Assembly: GCA_001915385.1 (NCBI GenBank)
Contig: MNQK01000034.1
Coordinates: 1-64,000 of the forward strand
Source: Bacteroidales bacterium 52_46
GTDB lineage: Bacteria; Bacteroidota; Bacteroidia; Bacteroidales; Muribaculaceae
DNA length: 64,000 nt
Reading direction: 5' to 3'
A program made the position numbers and the translations under genes. Every line of letters begins with the position of its first letter. Position 1 is the first letter of the stretch. The notes beneath the pieces are model-generated. The model ran no database searches. It was given only the letters and a program-made list of their open reading frames with translations, and had not been told where the DNA came from. Shown here piece by piece: positions 26,718 to 35,684 of this stretch.

Positions 26718-26970
26718 CGTTTTTTGAAATTTAAATTGTTTACACTTATAATAATTAATAATTGAATTTGGTTCAAACTTTTGCAAAATTAAACATTTTT
26801 ATTTAAAATTCATCATTTAATAAGACTTATTTATCAGTAAATCAGCGAGAAATAAAACCACATCATTATAACACTCTAATAATCAATCAATTGAAAAATT
26901 GCTTAAAAAACTTTTTTATCTCAACCAAATTGCTTAATTTTGGTTTATTTTATAGAAAAAGGGCATTTTA

Positions 26971-27912
26971 ATGGAGGCATTAATCATAAAGAATACAGGA
27001 AGTTGGTATGTGGCACGCACTGCCGACGGTACCGAAATCGACTGCAAAATCAAAGGCAATTTCCGCCTTAAAGGTATCAGGTCGACCAACCCTATTGCCG
27101 TAGGCGACCGTGTGAACATTTCGGTTAACGAATCAGGCACGGCATTTATCACCGATATTCTTCCGCGCAAAAATTATATTATCCGCCGCGCGAGCAACCT
27201 CTCGAAAGAGTCGCACATCCTGGCGTCGAATCTCGACCAGGCACTCCTTATCGTAACGCTCTTCCACCCCACTACGTCGCTAACATTCATCGACCGTTTT
27301 CTTGCCACCGCCGAAGCCTACCGCGTGCCCGCTATTATAGTAATAAATAAAATCGACCTTCTCACCGAATCCGAGGATATCGAACTGCTGGATGCTGTCA
27401 GCTACCTGTACAAGTCGATAGGCTATAAAGTCGTGACCATATCGGCAAAGACCGGCGACGGCATCGACGCACTCCGCAGCCTCCTCCGGGGCAAGACAAC
27501 TCTTATTTCAGGCAACTCCGGCGTAGGCAAAACCACCCTCATCAACGACCTGATACCCGGGCTCGACCTGCGCACTGCCGCAATATCGGAAGTGCATGAC
27601 ACCGGCACTCATACCACCACCTTTTCCGAGATGTTCCAACTACCCGGCGACGACGGCGGTTATCTGATAGACACTCCCGGCGTTAGAGGATTCGGCACTA
27701 TCGAAATGGACGAATACGAAGCGTCACATTTCTTCCCGGAGATATTCAAAATCGGAGCCGATTGCCGTTTCAACAACTGCACCCACACCCACGAACCCCA
27801 TTGTGCAGTAATCAAGGCCCTCGAAGATGGCCTGATAGCTCAATCGCGCTACACCTCCTATCTCAGCATCCTCGAAGACTCCAACCCCGACAAATACCGC
27901 AAACCCTACTGA
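26971..27912 (+). CDS. rsgA: Ribosome small subunit-dependent GTPase A
   Basis: This circularly permuted GTPase acts late in 30S ribosome maturation and releases other assembly factors. It has 313 residues: an N-terminal OB-fold (residues ~1-70), a GTPase domain with motifs in permuted order (NKIDL, then GNSGVGKTTL, then DTPGVRGFG), and a C-terminal zinc-binding domain (CRFNNCTHTHEPHCAV). All key residues are present. A TAATTTTG box (26935-26942) before the start is a possible -7 element. Confidence 0.96.
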   Translation: MEALIIKNTGSWYVARTADGTEIDCKIKGNFRLKGIRSTNPIAVGDRVNISVNESGTAFITDILPRKNYIIRRASNLSKESHILASNLDQALLIVTLFHPTTSLTFIDRFLATAEAYRVPAIIVINKIDLLTESEDIELLDAVSYLYKSIGYKVVTISAKTGDGIDALRSLLRGKTTLISGNSGVGKTTLINDLIPGLDLRTAAISEVHDTGTHTTTFSEMFQLPGDDGGYLIDTPGVRGFGTIEMDEYEASHFFPEIFKIGADCRFNNCTHTHEPHCAVIKALEDGLIAQSRYTSYLSILEDSNPDKYRKPY

Positions 27913-27935
27913 CATCCCGACACCGCACCGCGCCA

Positions 27936-28499
27936 ATGGCTTTGCTTAACGAATTTCTAACCGACATCGATTTTTCCGCCATTCGAGATTACTGCATGGC
28001 TAACGGTAAATCCGTAACATACCGCAAAGGTGAATATTTTGTAGCGGAAGGATGTCTGGGGCGCTATGCCGGAATAATAACATCGGGCTATTTCAAGTAT
28101 GCGGTTCTCAATACGAAAGGCGACTACAGTGTGACAGGATTCTCATTTGAAGGGGAATGTGTGATAGATTTCATCAAATCGTTCCTGTCCGGGCAACCTG
28201 CCGACACCTCAATCATTGCCGGAAGCGACGCCGAAGTCATACAATGCCCGATCGACAATCTGCGCGATTATATCCGGCAATCCAATCCCCGCCTGATTGA
28301 CAGGGCTTCGGAAATACTACTCACTGAAGCATACGCACGCTATATCGACATTCACCGTAAATCGCCAACCGAAAGGTATCTTGCAATGATTAACACGTAT
28401 CCAGACATTATCCGACGGGTCACAATGCGTGATATTGCCTCCTATCTCCTCGTCACGCCCGTTTATCTCAGCCGTATCCGCCGCAAAACGGGAAAATAG
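27936..28499 (+). CDS. Crp/Fnr family transcriptional regulator
   Basis: This regulator has 187 residues from the ATG at 27936, 23 bases after rsgA. The N-terminal ~115 residues form a cyclic-nucleotide-binding-like beta-roll (GKSVTYRKGEYFVAEGCLGRYAGIITSGYFKYAV; TGFSFEGECVIDF). The C-terminal part is a shortened helix-turn-helix (VTMRDIASYLLVTPVYLSRIRRKTGK), as in many Bacteroidetes Crp-like proteins. It has no cysteines in an Fnr-type cluster. A longer frame starting inside rsgA is an artefact. It precedes an SDR gene on the same strand by ~90 bases and may regulate it. Confidence 0.88.
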   Translation: MALLNEFLTDIDFSAIRDYCMANGKSVTYRKGEYFVAEGCLGRYAGIITSGYFKYAVLNTKGDYSVTGFSFEGECVIDFIKSFLSGQPADTSIIAGSDAEVIQCPIDNLRDYIRQSNPRLIDRASEILLTEAYARYIDIHRKSPTERYLAMINTYPDIIRRVTMRDIASYLLVTPVYLSRIRRKTGK

Positions 28500-28591
28500 G
28501 CCCATATCATAAACTTAGTTTAACGCCGGTCTCAGTCCGCGTTCTTATCTTTGCTAAAAAATAAGCAATTTTGCTAAAAAAATAAGCAATA

Positions 28592-29278
28592 ATGAATATA
28601 TTTATCATCGGCGCGACATCCGGAATAGGTAACAGTCTGTGGCGTCATTACACTTCGGAAGGATATAATGTAGCAGTATTCGGCCGCCGCGAAGAATTGT
28701 TACAGGAAATGAAGAGTACGTGTCCGGAACACACGTATACCGAATGCTGCGACATGTCGGTAGCCATACAACTGGAAGCGGCCATTGCTTCCGCTCGCCT
28801 CAGACTTCACGCCATTGACATCGCCATCGTATGCGCCGGCACAGGCGAGCTAAACCCTCATCTTGAGAATGCCGTCGAGCAAACTACGATAGCAACAAAC
28901 ATCGCCGGATGGACTCATGCCATGACAACACTATACCACATATTCGAGCAACAGGGCTATGGACATCTCGTGACAGTAACATCAGTCGGAGGACTGCAAC
29001 CGACTCCCGGCGCCCCGTCATACAGCGCATCAAAGGCATATCAGATAAACTACACTAAATCACTTCGCCGAAAAGCGAAAGGCTCCGGCATCGTTATCAC
29101 GGAAATACGTCCCGGTCTCGTCGGCACACGCATGGCAAAAGGCGAAGGCCTCTTTTGGGTAATGCCGCTTTCAAAAGTTACAAGACAAATAGCCAAGGCC
29201 ATATCCCGCAAATCAGAATGCGCGATAATAACCAAAAGATGGCGCATAATAAATTTTCTTCTCAGACATTTTGCGTGA
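28592..29278 (+). CDS. Short-chain dehydrogenase/reductase
   Basis: This NAD(P)-dependent oxidoreductase has 228 residues with the cofactor motif GATSGIG (residues ~7-13), FGRREELL (suggesting NADPH preference), the serine in VTSVGG, and the catalytic YSASK. The substrate is unknown. It is about 20 residues shorter than the usual ~250, mainly at the C terminus, which ends in a basic stretch. Upstream, a 20-base direct repeat of the form ATAAGCAATTTTGCTAAAAA precedes the start, with a TATCTTTG box (28546-28553) as a possible -7 element. Confidence 0.88.
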   Translation: MNIFIIGATSGIGNSLWRHYTSEGYNVAVFGRREELLQEMKSTCPEHTYTECCDMSVAIQLEAAIASARLRLHAIDIAIVCAGTGELNPHLENAVEQTTIATNIAGWTHAMTTLYHIFEQQGYGHLVTVTSVGGLQPTPGAPSYSASKAYQINYTKSLRRKAKGSGIVITEIRPGLVGTRMAKGEGLFWVMPLSKVTRQIAKAISRKSECAIITKRWRIINFLLRHFA

Positions 29279-29351
29279 ACCGTTCCATTTGCAACAGCAT
29301 TGTAGATAAAACAGATTCAAAAAACTAATAAGCTAAATGCGTGACAATTAT

Positions 29352-29382
29352 TTTGCCAAAGTTTGAGGAAACGTTAAATTTG
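29352..29382 (+). promoter_or_regulatory. Promoter of the hexapeptide acetyltransferase
   Basis: TTTG (29352-29355), 19 bases, TAAATTTG (29375-29382): an exact Bacteroidetes promoter, ~75 bases before the start codon. Confidence 0.75.
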
Positions 29383-29458
29383 CAATAATACTTGTACTCC
29401 GGATTTCATAGCAATGAGACGAAGCCCGGTATAAGGTCACTAAACATGTAATAATATT

Positions 29459-30058
29459 ATGGAAGAAATAAGGATAGATGTTACGAAACAGACTGCCGAG
29501 GAATTGGCATTGGCTGCGGAGCAATCGCAATTGCTGTTCAGATTTAACCATACGATGCCCGGTACGGAGGAATACAATCAGCTTATGCTGAAACTATTTC
29601 CCGGTATGGGAACAGGCAGCCGCGTAGGAACGCCGTTATCGGGCGTCAGATTCCACTGCGTCACAATCGGCCGCAACGTCATCATCATGCCCGGATGCCT
29701 TATGATGTCGGCCGGAGGCATAACCATAGATGACGATGCGATGATAGCCGCCAATGTGCAACTGATAAGCAACAACCATGATTTATATGAACGGCAGGTC
29801 ATCACATGCCGACCTATCCACATAGGCAAACATGCATGGATTGGGGCCGGAGCAACGATATTACCCGGTGTCACCGTAGGAGATAATGCCGTAGTAGGAG
29901 CTGCAAGCGTAGTAACAAAAGACGTACCGGCTGACACCATCGTAGCAGGCAATCCCGCCAGAATAATAAAACGTATACCGCCGCTCAACGATTGCGCCGC
30001 CCGCAACGATGCCGACAACGAAATAATCCAGCTCGGCCTTGACAGCTGCGGCGACTGA
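29459..30058 (+). CDS. Maltose/galactoside O-acetyltransferase-like protein
   Basis: This left-handed beta-helix acetyltransferase of 199 residues has hexapeptide repeats (VTIGRNVIIMPGCLMMSAGGITIDDDAMIAANVQLISNNHD and PIHIGKHAWIGAGATILPGVTVGDNAVVGAASVVTKDVPADTIVAGNPARIIK). The NNHD histidine corresponds to the catalytic base of LacA/Maa proteins. It probably acetylates a sugar or a small hydroxylated compound. The N-terminal ~60 residues resemble the helical Mac domain. It has its own promoter and is followed by a palindromic repeat. Confidence 0.87.
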   Translation: MEEIRIDVTKQTAEELALAAEQSQLLFRFNHTMPGTEEYNQLMLKLFPGMGTGSRVGTPLSGVRFHCVTIGRNVIIMPGCLMMSAGGITIDDDAMIAANVQLISNNHDLYERQVITCRPIHIGKHAWIGAGATILPGVTVGDNAVVGAASVVTKDVPADTIVAGNPARIIKRIPPLNDCAARNDADNEIIQLGLDSCGD

Positions 30059-30073
30059 ATCATAGATTTATTA

Positions 30074-30168
30074 TTTATTAGACCGCGGTTGAAAACCGCG
30101 GCCACTATGCAAAGTCTCCTGATAATCAGCTGTGTAGTAGCCGCGGTTTTCAACCGCGGTCTAATAAA
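30074..30168. repeat. CCGCGGTT double-palindrome repeat, copy A1
   Basis: Two 34-base arms (TTTATTAGACCGCGGTTGAA... and its inverse) match with one mismatch around a ~27-base spacer. Each arm also holds its own hairpin CCGCGGTT-GAA-AACCGCGG. It lies between the acetyltransferase gene and the GH38 gene, both of which end here. Its spacer (GCAAAGTCTCCTGATAATCA) resembles that of copy A2. Confidence 0.85.
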
Positions 30169-30254
30169 ATCGAGTTTTGCAACACTCGTTCAATCTGCCT
30201 GTTTTAATAAAAGGGTTAACGCGCTGTCTTTCCGGAGAGGCGGACATATAATAT

Positions 30255-30303
30255 AAAACGCGTCTGCGATACGGATTTACCGGACAGCAGACGCGTTTAT
30301 TTT
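30255..30303. terminator. Bidirectional terminator between convergent genes
   Basis: Stem AAACGCGTCTGC/GCAGACGCGTTT (12 bp) with a 19-base loop, A-run on the left and T-run on the right. It suits termination of both the acetyltransferase gene (plus) and the GH38 gene (minus). Confidence 0.75.
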
Positions 30304-30321
30304 AGCGATATATAGTTTATT

Positions 30322-33231
30322 TTACCACTTCAGCAGTAGGGTTGTCATACCGTAAGGCGGGAGGGTCAGAGCGCCGTCGATGGGACGTGAAGGTTCTTCT
30401 CCGAGATCGCAGATATGAACGCTTGCAGGTGTGCGGCGGGGATATGTCATTGTCACATTTTCCTCTTTGTCGGAGAGTGAGCGCAGACGCACTACGAATG
30501 ATTTGCCGTCGCCCTGATCTTTAACGATTGATACTACGACGTTGGAATTATCGATAGCCACGGGAGCTTTAAGCTCGGTCGCATTCTTGGCAATGACATG
30601 CACGAGAGGCTGTGCCTGCTCCATACCGAATCGGTTGGCGGCGGCAAGATCCGATGCGCCGTGAGGCATCATGCGGTAGCTGAATGTCACTTTGCCTTCC
30701 TGAGTCTGGGGGAAGTTGGTGTGCCAGTGGTTGTTCATCGCCCATGAATATATCTCGGCTGAGTGCTCGGGAAGCGAGTATTTCCAGTCGCCGCCGTTGC
30801 CCCAGCCTGTCGCGATATTGGCGAAACGGCCACCGTATTCCATAAGCGGAGCGTCGAGCGAGCACCATGTCACGCCGTGGGTATCGTTTGAGATATCGGC
30901 CCAGCGCTGCAATGCCAACCAGTTGCGGTTGGCCTGTTTCCACTGGTCTTTATCAGGTTGCATCACGCCCCAGGGAATATCTATGTTGGTGACTGCCTGC
31001 GGTATGTTGAAATCGAAGCCGAAATGGATACTTTCCTTGTCGTGAGTGGCCTGTTTGTCGACTGTATTGGAGATTTCAACCCAGGGCTGTCCGGCAATCA
31101 GACGCACGGAGCGTGTGAGCGAATTGCAGCCGCGCGCTTCCGATGTCACCGTCACTTCCGATACGAGGGGTCCGTTTTCAGTAATATCGATTGAAACGAC
31201 TTTGTCGGTCTGCGGTTCATCGACATTGGCCGGAAGCCATACGAACTGATTCGCTCCTTTGTTTATATAGTTATAATCGCTGCCATTGATGCGGAGCGAG
31301 GAGATATTACCGGTCACAGTGTCGATATTGACTTTGACAACACCGTTGCTGATTTCCGACTTTGATACGGAATTAGAAGTCGGAACAGAGCAATCGCCGC
31401 TGACCACGGTATAGTGGGTGGTACCGAACGCCGGCGTCTCGTTGGCAAGGAATACGAGTTCACCCGAAGCCAGACGCTGACAAAGCACCTCGTTGCCGTT
31501 GTCATCGACCACGCGGTTGCCGCGCATGCTTTCTTTATACGGAAGAGTCACTATGCCGCCGTGGGGCCATGAATGCGTATTGATGACAGTCACTCCGCCT
31601 TCTGCCGGACCGTCATACGGGCCGAATGCGCCGTTGGCTTTGTCAGTGACGGGAGCAAGTACTTCGTCAAGAAGCGCCAGCGAACGTTTCTCGGCATCTT
31701 CGAAATATGATTTCTTTACATTTAGTATCGCGTCACTGAAGTATGCGTCGTTGGGATTCTCAAAGCACCATGTGTGCTCCGATCCGAGAATGATATGACG
31801 CCATGCCTCCTCTATGTCGGTACGCGGAGCGGGCACGCCCTGATCGGCAAGGAGTGAAGCAACAGTCTCGACCTGTATCATGCGTTCCTTGGAGTGACGG
31901 TTGGCTGCGGTAAGTACAGCTGCCGTGCCGAGACCGTCGGTCCAGTATTCGGTATAGTCACCGCTGACCACCGGGAGTTTATCGCCATAGCGCTCGTCGA
32001 CCATCTTCATTATTTCGTGGGCGCTGCTGATTTTGATATGCGGATAAGCGTATTTCTCGTTCCACTCTTTCACGGCATCGGGTATGTCGGCATCTATAGG
32101 GTTGTTATCCCACAGTGTCCATGAGAAGCAGGCGAAATCGTAGGGATAGTCGCTGTTCTGCAATTCGGTGAGCTGTTTGGTGAAATCAACGTTGGCATAT
32201 CCCATCTTTATGAACCGCGGCACTTTCGCGGCATTGCGCTGCCCGAGCCACGGACGTCCGGTCTCCCCTCCTTTGCCCATACTGCCGCTGTTGGCATAGT
32301 TGCCGGGCTGGAAGAAGAGCACTTTCGACTTGCCGTCGGGACCTACCCACCAGAAAGGCTTGCCGTCAAGACCTTCACGCGCATGGCCTATGCGGTCGCC
32401 GCCGTTGGTCCATGACATCACATATTTTATACCTTGATTGGCAAGCACAGGCACCAGACCCCATGATATGCCGGGAATATCGAACTGAGCGAACACGTCG
32501 GCGTCCTTGCCCGAGAGTTCCTGCATCTTGCGCGAGAAACCGAACAGATGAAACAGTTCCTCGTCGGCGCAGATGCTCGTATTGAGATTGACATACGATG
32601 CATCAACCGCGATATGTCCGAGTTTGATGGCAGAAATAATGCTGTCGCGAAGTTCAGGCTGTGAATTCCACAAGCGCTCGATAGGCCAGGTCACCTCGGG
32701 GTTCCATACCATCTGTGCCCCGTCGGGATAATTTTCGGTTTCATGACCGAGACGCATACCCTCGATGACATTGTTTTTATGAAGCGTCTCGATGTTCTTA
32801 TGGGTATTGGTATATCCTATATCGACATGCGAGTGGTTGAAAAGATATACCGTAAACTGTCGCATCTGCGGCACTTCAATAGTGTCGCGGAATTCCTTTC
32901 CGCCAGCGCGGAGCGTCATCACCACTGTCTCATCCTTGTCGACACCTACTGATTTGGGGAGGAGAAATTCCACCGTCGCCTCACCCTCGCCGGTTATGTT
33001 ATAACTCTTTTTCTCCTTTTTTGAGCCGCATTTAGCCTCGACTGTAAACTTACCTGAGAGTTCGCCTCCCTGAAGTTTCACATTCACGATACGTCCCGGG
33101 GCTTTGTCCTTACGGAAGCCGTACATGGGCTTTACTTCATACTGCACTGTCTGCGGCATCACTTCCGCCGGCAACTGCGTGACGGCACATGCCATACACA
33201 TCGTCGCCACTACTGTCCTGATATTATTCAT
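30322..33231 (-). CDS. Glycoside hydrolase family 38 alpha-mannosidase
   Basis: This secreted or periplasmic glycosidase has 969 residues with a signal peptide (MNNIRTVVATMCMACAVTQLPA). After an N-terminal beta-rich region of ~125 residues comes the GH38 catalytic domain. It has the zinc-binding HSHVDIGYT (H-x-D), the likely nucleophile aspartate in HIAVDASYVNLNTS, and FDIPGISWGLVPVLANQGIKYVMSW. A helical middle and large C-terminal beta-domains follow. It probably removes alpha-linked mannose from host or fungal glycans. It is divergent from a GH29 fucosidase, so the pair suggests host glycan use. No SusC/SusD genes accompany it. Confidence 0.88.
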   Translation of the reverse strand: MNNIRTVVATMCMACAVTQLPAEVMPQTVQYEVKPMYGFRKDKAPGRIVNVKLQGGELSGKFTVEAKCGSKKEKKSYNITGEGEATVEFLLPKSVGVDKDETVVMTLRAGGKEFRDTIEVPQMRQFTVYLFNHSHVDIGYTNTHKNIETLHKNNVIEGMRLGHETENYPDGAQMVWNPEVTWPIERLWNSQPELRDSIISAIKLGHIAVDASYVNLNTSICADEELFHLFGFSRKMQELSGKDADVFAQFDIPGISWGLVPVLANQGIKYVMSWTNGGDRIGHAREGLDGKPFWWVGPDGKSKVLFFQPGNYANSGSMGKGGETGRPWLGQRNAAKVPRFIKMGYANVDFTKQLTELQNSDYPYDFACFSWTLWDNNPIDADIPDAVKEWNEKYAYPHIKISSAHEIMKMVDERYGDKLPVVSGDYTEYWTDGLGTAAVLTAANRHSKERMIQVETVASLLADQGVPAPRTDIEEAWRHIILGSEHTWCFENPNDAYFSDAILNVKKSYFEDAEKRSLALLDEVLAPVTDKANGAFGPYDGPAEGGVTVINTHSWPHGGIVTLPYKESMRGNRVVDDNGNEVLCQRLASGELVFLANETPAFGTTHYTVVSGDCSVPTSNSVSKSEISNGVVKVNIDTVTGNISSLRINGSDYNYINKGANQFVWLPANVDEPQTDKVVSIDITENGPLVSEVTVTSEARGCNSLTRSVRLIAGQPWVEISNTVDKQATHDKESIHFGFDFNIPQAVTNIDIPWGVMQPDKDQWKQANRNWLALQRWADISNDTHGVTWCSLDAPLMEYGGRFANIATGWGNGGDWKYSLPEHSAEIYSWAMNNHWHTNFPQTQEGKVTFSYRMMPHGASDLAAANRFGMEQAQPLVHVIAKNATELKAPVAIDNSNVVVSIVKDQGDGKSFVVRLRSLSDKEENVTMTYPRRTPASVHICDLGEEPSRPIDGALTLPPYGMTTLLLKW

Positions 33232-33249
33232 TATGTTAGGTTTAGGTTA

Positions 33250-33273
33250 ATTGCTTACAAAAATAAGCAATTC
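33250..33273. promoter_or_regulatory. Inverted repeat between GH38 and GH29
   Basis: A perfect 9-bp inverted repeat AATTGCTTA-CAAAAA-TAAGCAATT lies 19 bases upstream of the GH38 start. On the minus strand its centre reads TATTTTTG, a -7-like box. It could be an operator for the divergent pair; a related half-site TAAGCAAT occurs upstream of the SDR gene. Confidence 0.4.
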
Positions 33274-33305
33274 AGCATCAAAAAACGGCCATTTTTCCAC
33301 CATTT

Positions 33306-33337
33306 TTTGAAAGAATTTAAATTTTATTGTAACTTTG
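33306..33337 (+). promoter_or_regulatory. Promoter of the GH29 fucosidase
   Basis: TTTG (33306-33309), 20 bases, TAACTTTG (33330-33337): an exact Bacteroidetes promoter, 56 bases before the start codon. Confidence 0.8.
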
Positions 33338-33393
33338 TTTTGGAAAAATAAAAAATACAAACCAATTAACCCTTAAACAAATCTGACATTTAC

Positions 33394-34767
33394 ATGAAAA
33401 AATTTTTCTTGTCAATCGTATTGGCAATGCTATGTTTCGGCGCCCGGGCGGACAATCTGACCGAGATGCAACAGAAGTTTGTCAACGACCGCTTCGGCAT
33501 GTTCATCCATTTCAATATGCCCACGTTTGTCGACCAGGACTGGCCTGACCCCGACCAACCTGCCGACACATTCAATCCCAAAAAGCTTGACTGCAAACAA
33601 TGGGCTAAAGGAGCCAAACTCGCCGGCATGAAATTCGGCTGCCTCACCACCAAGCACCACAGCGGCTATTGCATCTGGGATACGGAAACTACCGACTACA
33701 ACTGCGTAGACAGCGGTTTCGGACGCGACGTTGTCAAGGAATATGCCGACGCGTTCCGTAAGGAAGGTCTCGGCGTGATGCTATATTTCTCCATACTTGA
33801 CACGCATCATCGTATACGTCCCGGATTCATCAACCCGACCCATACCGATTATATAAAACGACAGCTCCACGAACTTCTCACCAACTACGGCCCGATTTCG
33901 GGTATCATAATCGACGGTTGGGACGCTCCCTGGTCGCGTATCAGCTACGAGGAAATTCCGTTTGACGACATCTATCACTACATCAAGCAGCTGCAGCCCG
34001 ACTGCCTTGTAATGGAACTCAACTCGGCAAAATATCCTCAGGATGTGCTTTTCTACACCGACATCAAATCGTTCGAGCAGAATGCCGGACAACATATATC
34101 AACCGACACCAACGTGCTCCCCGCACTGTCATGCCTCCCGCTCAACGGCGCATGGTTCTGGAAATCGGACTACCCTACCACCGATGTCAAATCGCCCAAA
34201 TGGCTTGTCGAGGAAAACATCATCCCCTTCAACGAGGCATACTGCACATTCATTCTCAACGTTGCGCCCAACACCGACGGTCTTATTGACGACAACGCGA
34301 TGAAAGCCCTCGAAGAGATTGGCCGTCTGTGGAAACACCGCGAAGGCAAAGACAAGACTCTCTCTGCCGGCAACCGCCCCATCACCGCCGAAAACATTGC
34401 CAAACGCCGTCCGGCCGAATCGTCATGGAGCGACGACGGTTCAATCATGGACTATGCCAACGACGACAATTTCGGCTCGGCATGGATCTCCAACCGCTGC
34501 GTGAAAGAACCGTGGTACATGGTCAAACTCGACCGTTCAACGCCTATCAACACTATCACCCTGACCGACCACAACCGCAGCTTCGACAGCTACCGCATAT
34601 TTTACGACGCCGACGGCAAATGGGTTGAAATCCCCGTAGAACCGCAGTCAGGCAAAGTAAAGATACACCGGTTCGACACAGTCAACGCATCCGCAGTAAA
34701 AGTGACATTCCATCCCACCGCCGAAAAAATGACACTCCACGAAATAGGCGTCTACAATCAACGCTAA
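33394..34767 (+). CDS. Glycoside hydrolase family 29 alpha-L-fucosidase
   Basis: This secreted glycosidase of 457 residues has a signal peptide (MKKFFLSIVLAMLCFGARA). The catalytic barrel has RFGMFIHFNMPTF near residue 35, CLTTKHHSGYCIWDT at ~83-97, and SGIIIDGWDAPW, where D174 aligns with the family nucleophile (usually WFDG). The C-terminal ~120 residues (DDNFGSAWISNRCVKEPWYMVKLDRSTPINTITLTDHN) look like an F5/8-type C carbohydrate-binding domain. It would release terminal alpha-L-fucose. Together with the divergent GH38 enzyme it forms a small glycan-degrading pair. Confidence 0.92.
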   Translation: MKKFFLSIVLAMLCFGARADNLTEMQQKFVNDRFGMFIHFNMPTFVDQDWPDPDQPADTFNPKKLDCKQWAKGAKLAGMKFGCLTTKHHSGYCIWDTETTDYNCVDSGFGRDVVKEYADAFRKEGLGVMLYFSILDTHHRIRPGFINPTHTDYIKRQLHELLTNYGPISGIIIDGWDAPWSRISYEEIPFDDIYHYIKQLQPDCLVMELNSAKYPQDVLFYTDIKSFEQNAGQHISTDTNVLPALSCLPLNGAWFWKSDYPTTDVKSPKWLVEENIIPFNEAYCTFILNVAPNTDGLIDDNAMKALEEIGRLWKHREGKDKTLSAGNRPITAENIAKRRPAESSWSDDGSIMDYANDDNFGSAWISNRCVKEPWYMVKLDRSTPINTITLTDHNRSFDSYRIFYDADGKWVEIPVEPQSGKVKIHRFDTVNASAVKVTFHPTAEKMTLHEIGVYNQR

Positions 34768-34787
34768 TCCAATTTGAGCCATATTTC

Positions 34788-34823
34788 AAAGAGGCTGTGT
34801 CAAAATGGCGCAGCCTCTTTTGT
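34788..34823 (+). terminator. Intrinsic terminator after GH29
   Basis: Stem AAAGAGGCTGTG/CGCAGCCTCTTT (12 bp with one G-T pair), 9-base loop, then TTTTG. It is the only structure in the gap after the fucosidase. Confidence 0.7.
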
Positions 34824-34919
34824 AACCTCTTGTAAAGCATAAAACAATGGGATAGAATAGAGGTATCGATGCTCCTACCGGTCAGGTGTCAAAGGTCGAG
34901 AATCGAGAATTACACCTAC

Positions 34920-35286
34920 GCTGATTTGACGTGCAAGAGCATTCGGCACCGCCATCAATGACCTTAAATGAGTGTACGCACTGCTTACTTTATTTCTTCC
35001 TCACTGAAAGTGTACGCTGCGCGTACACAATGTTGGAGTTTTTGAAAACTCCACCCGCTTCCATATTTGGCTCTCAATCTTTGGGCTAAACGTTTGAGAA
35101 TCTGTTCTCCATAATCTGCCCGTTTGTTAAGAAGTACATCTTCCTTGATTCGTTTGCCGACATTCCAGTTTATCATGGATGCCTCGGAATTTACGTACAC
35201 GGCTACCCGATAACGGGCTTGCTCTATGATGTTGCAGACGTCATCATAGAGCTTATTTTCGAGGTTGGGTCTATTTCTTGTGCCAT
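34920..35286 (-). pseudogene. Decayed DUF1016 (YhcG-type) gene, N-terminal part
   Basis: The longest open piece (34985-35200) reads MYVNSEASMINWNVGKRIKEDVLLNKRADYGEQILKRLAQRLRAKYGSGWSFQKLQ, a clear DUF1016 N-terminal domain. Extended upstream in the same frame it continues as KLYDDVCNIIEQARYRVAV without a start codon. A plausible start, MAQEIDP, is in another frame at 35286, which implies a frameshift. Beyond the stop, a third frame reads AYTHLRSLMAVPNALARQ, the next conserved block of the family, so there is a second frameshift. The nuclease-like C-terminal domain is absent. DUF1016 genes are often found in mobile and defence-rich regions. Confidence 0.75.
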
Positions 35287-35684
35287 CGTAATCGTTTTAT
35301 CAATGCAAAATTACGAATTATTCGGGAGATATGGTGCTCCTCTCGAAAATAATAGCTAACTTTGCCATTGCAGGTCAAGTGCTTGCACGACATTTTGGAA
35401 AAATAAGAAGCGTTATGCTTATCTTGAACTTGAAAACCTGAGAAATTTTCACCCGTACTCAACGATAAGGCATGATGGTTTCCCTCGCATAGCGTGGGCT
35501 GCTGTCAACCACATCTGAGTACAAGGCTTTCTCAGGGCCATCAAGTTAAGACGTGGCATAGTCGGCTCACGTTTTCTTATGTAAAAATTTCACCGAGAAC
35601 CACGGCGATAAACCAAAATAAACATTTGTTGAGAACAATATTGTAACAATCCGCTAACTTTGGCGTCATGAAATAAACGACTGT
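35287..35684. other. Intergenic region, no gene recognised
   Basis: Nothing here codes convincingly on either strand. It contains an inverted TACTCA/TGAGTA pair (around 35455 and 35516) enclosing ~60 bases, a CATGATGG...CCATCAAG pair, and an ACAATATTGT palindrome at ~35634-35643. A TAACTTTG box follows at ~35655, probably the -7 element of the barrel gene. The stretch upstream of the DUF1016 remnant may be the remains of a mobile element. Confidence 0.4.

Noticed and set aside
27762..27935. Longer N terminus for the Crp-like regulator
   Set aside because: The extension lies entirely inside rsgA in another frame and has no Crp-like sequence; the ATG at 27936 begins the conserved domain.
35271..35462. 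Minus-strand frame of 63 codons upstream of the DUF1016 remnant
   Set aside because: No family likeness, skewed composition, and it overlaps the probable promoter region of the decayed gene.
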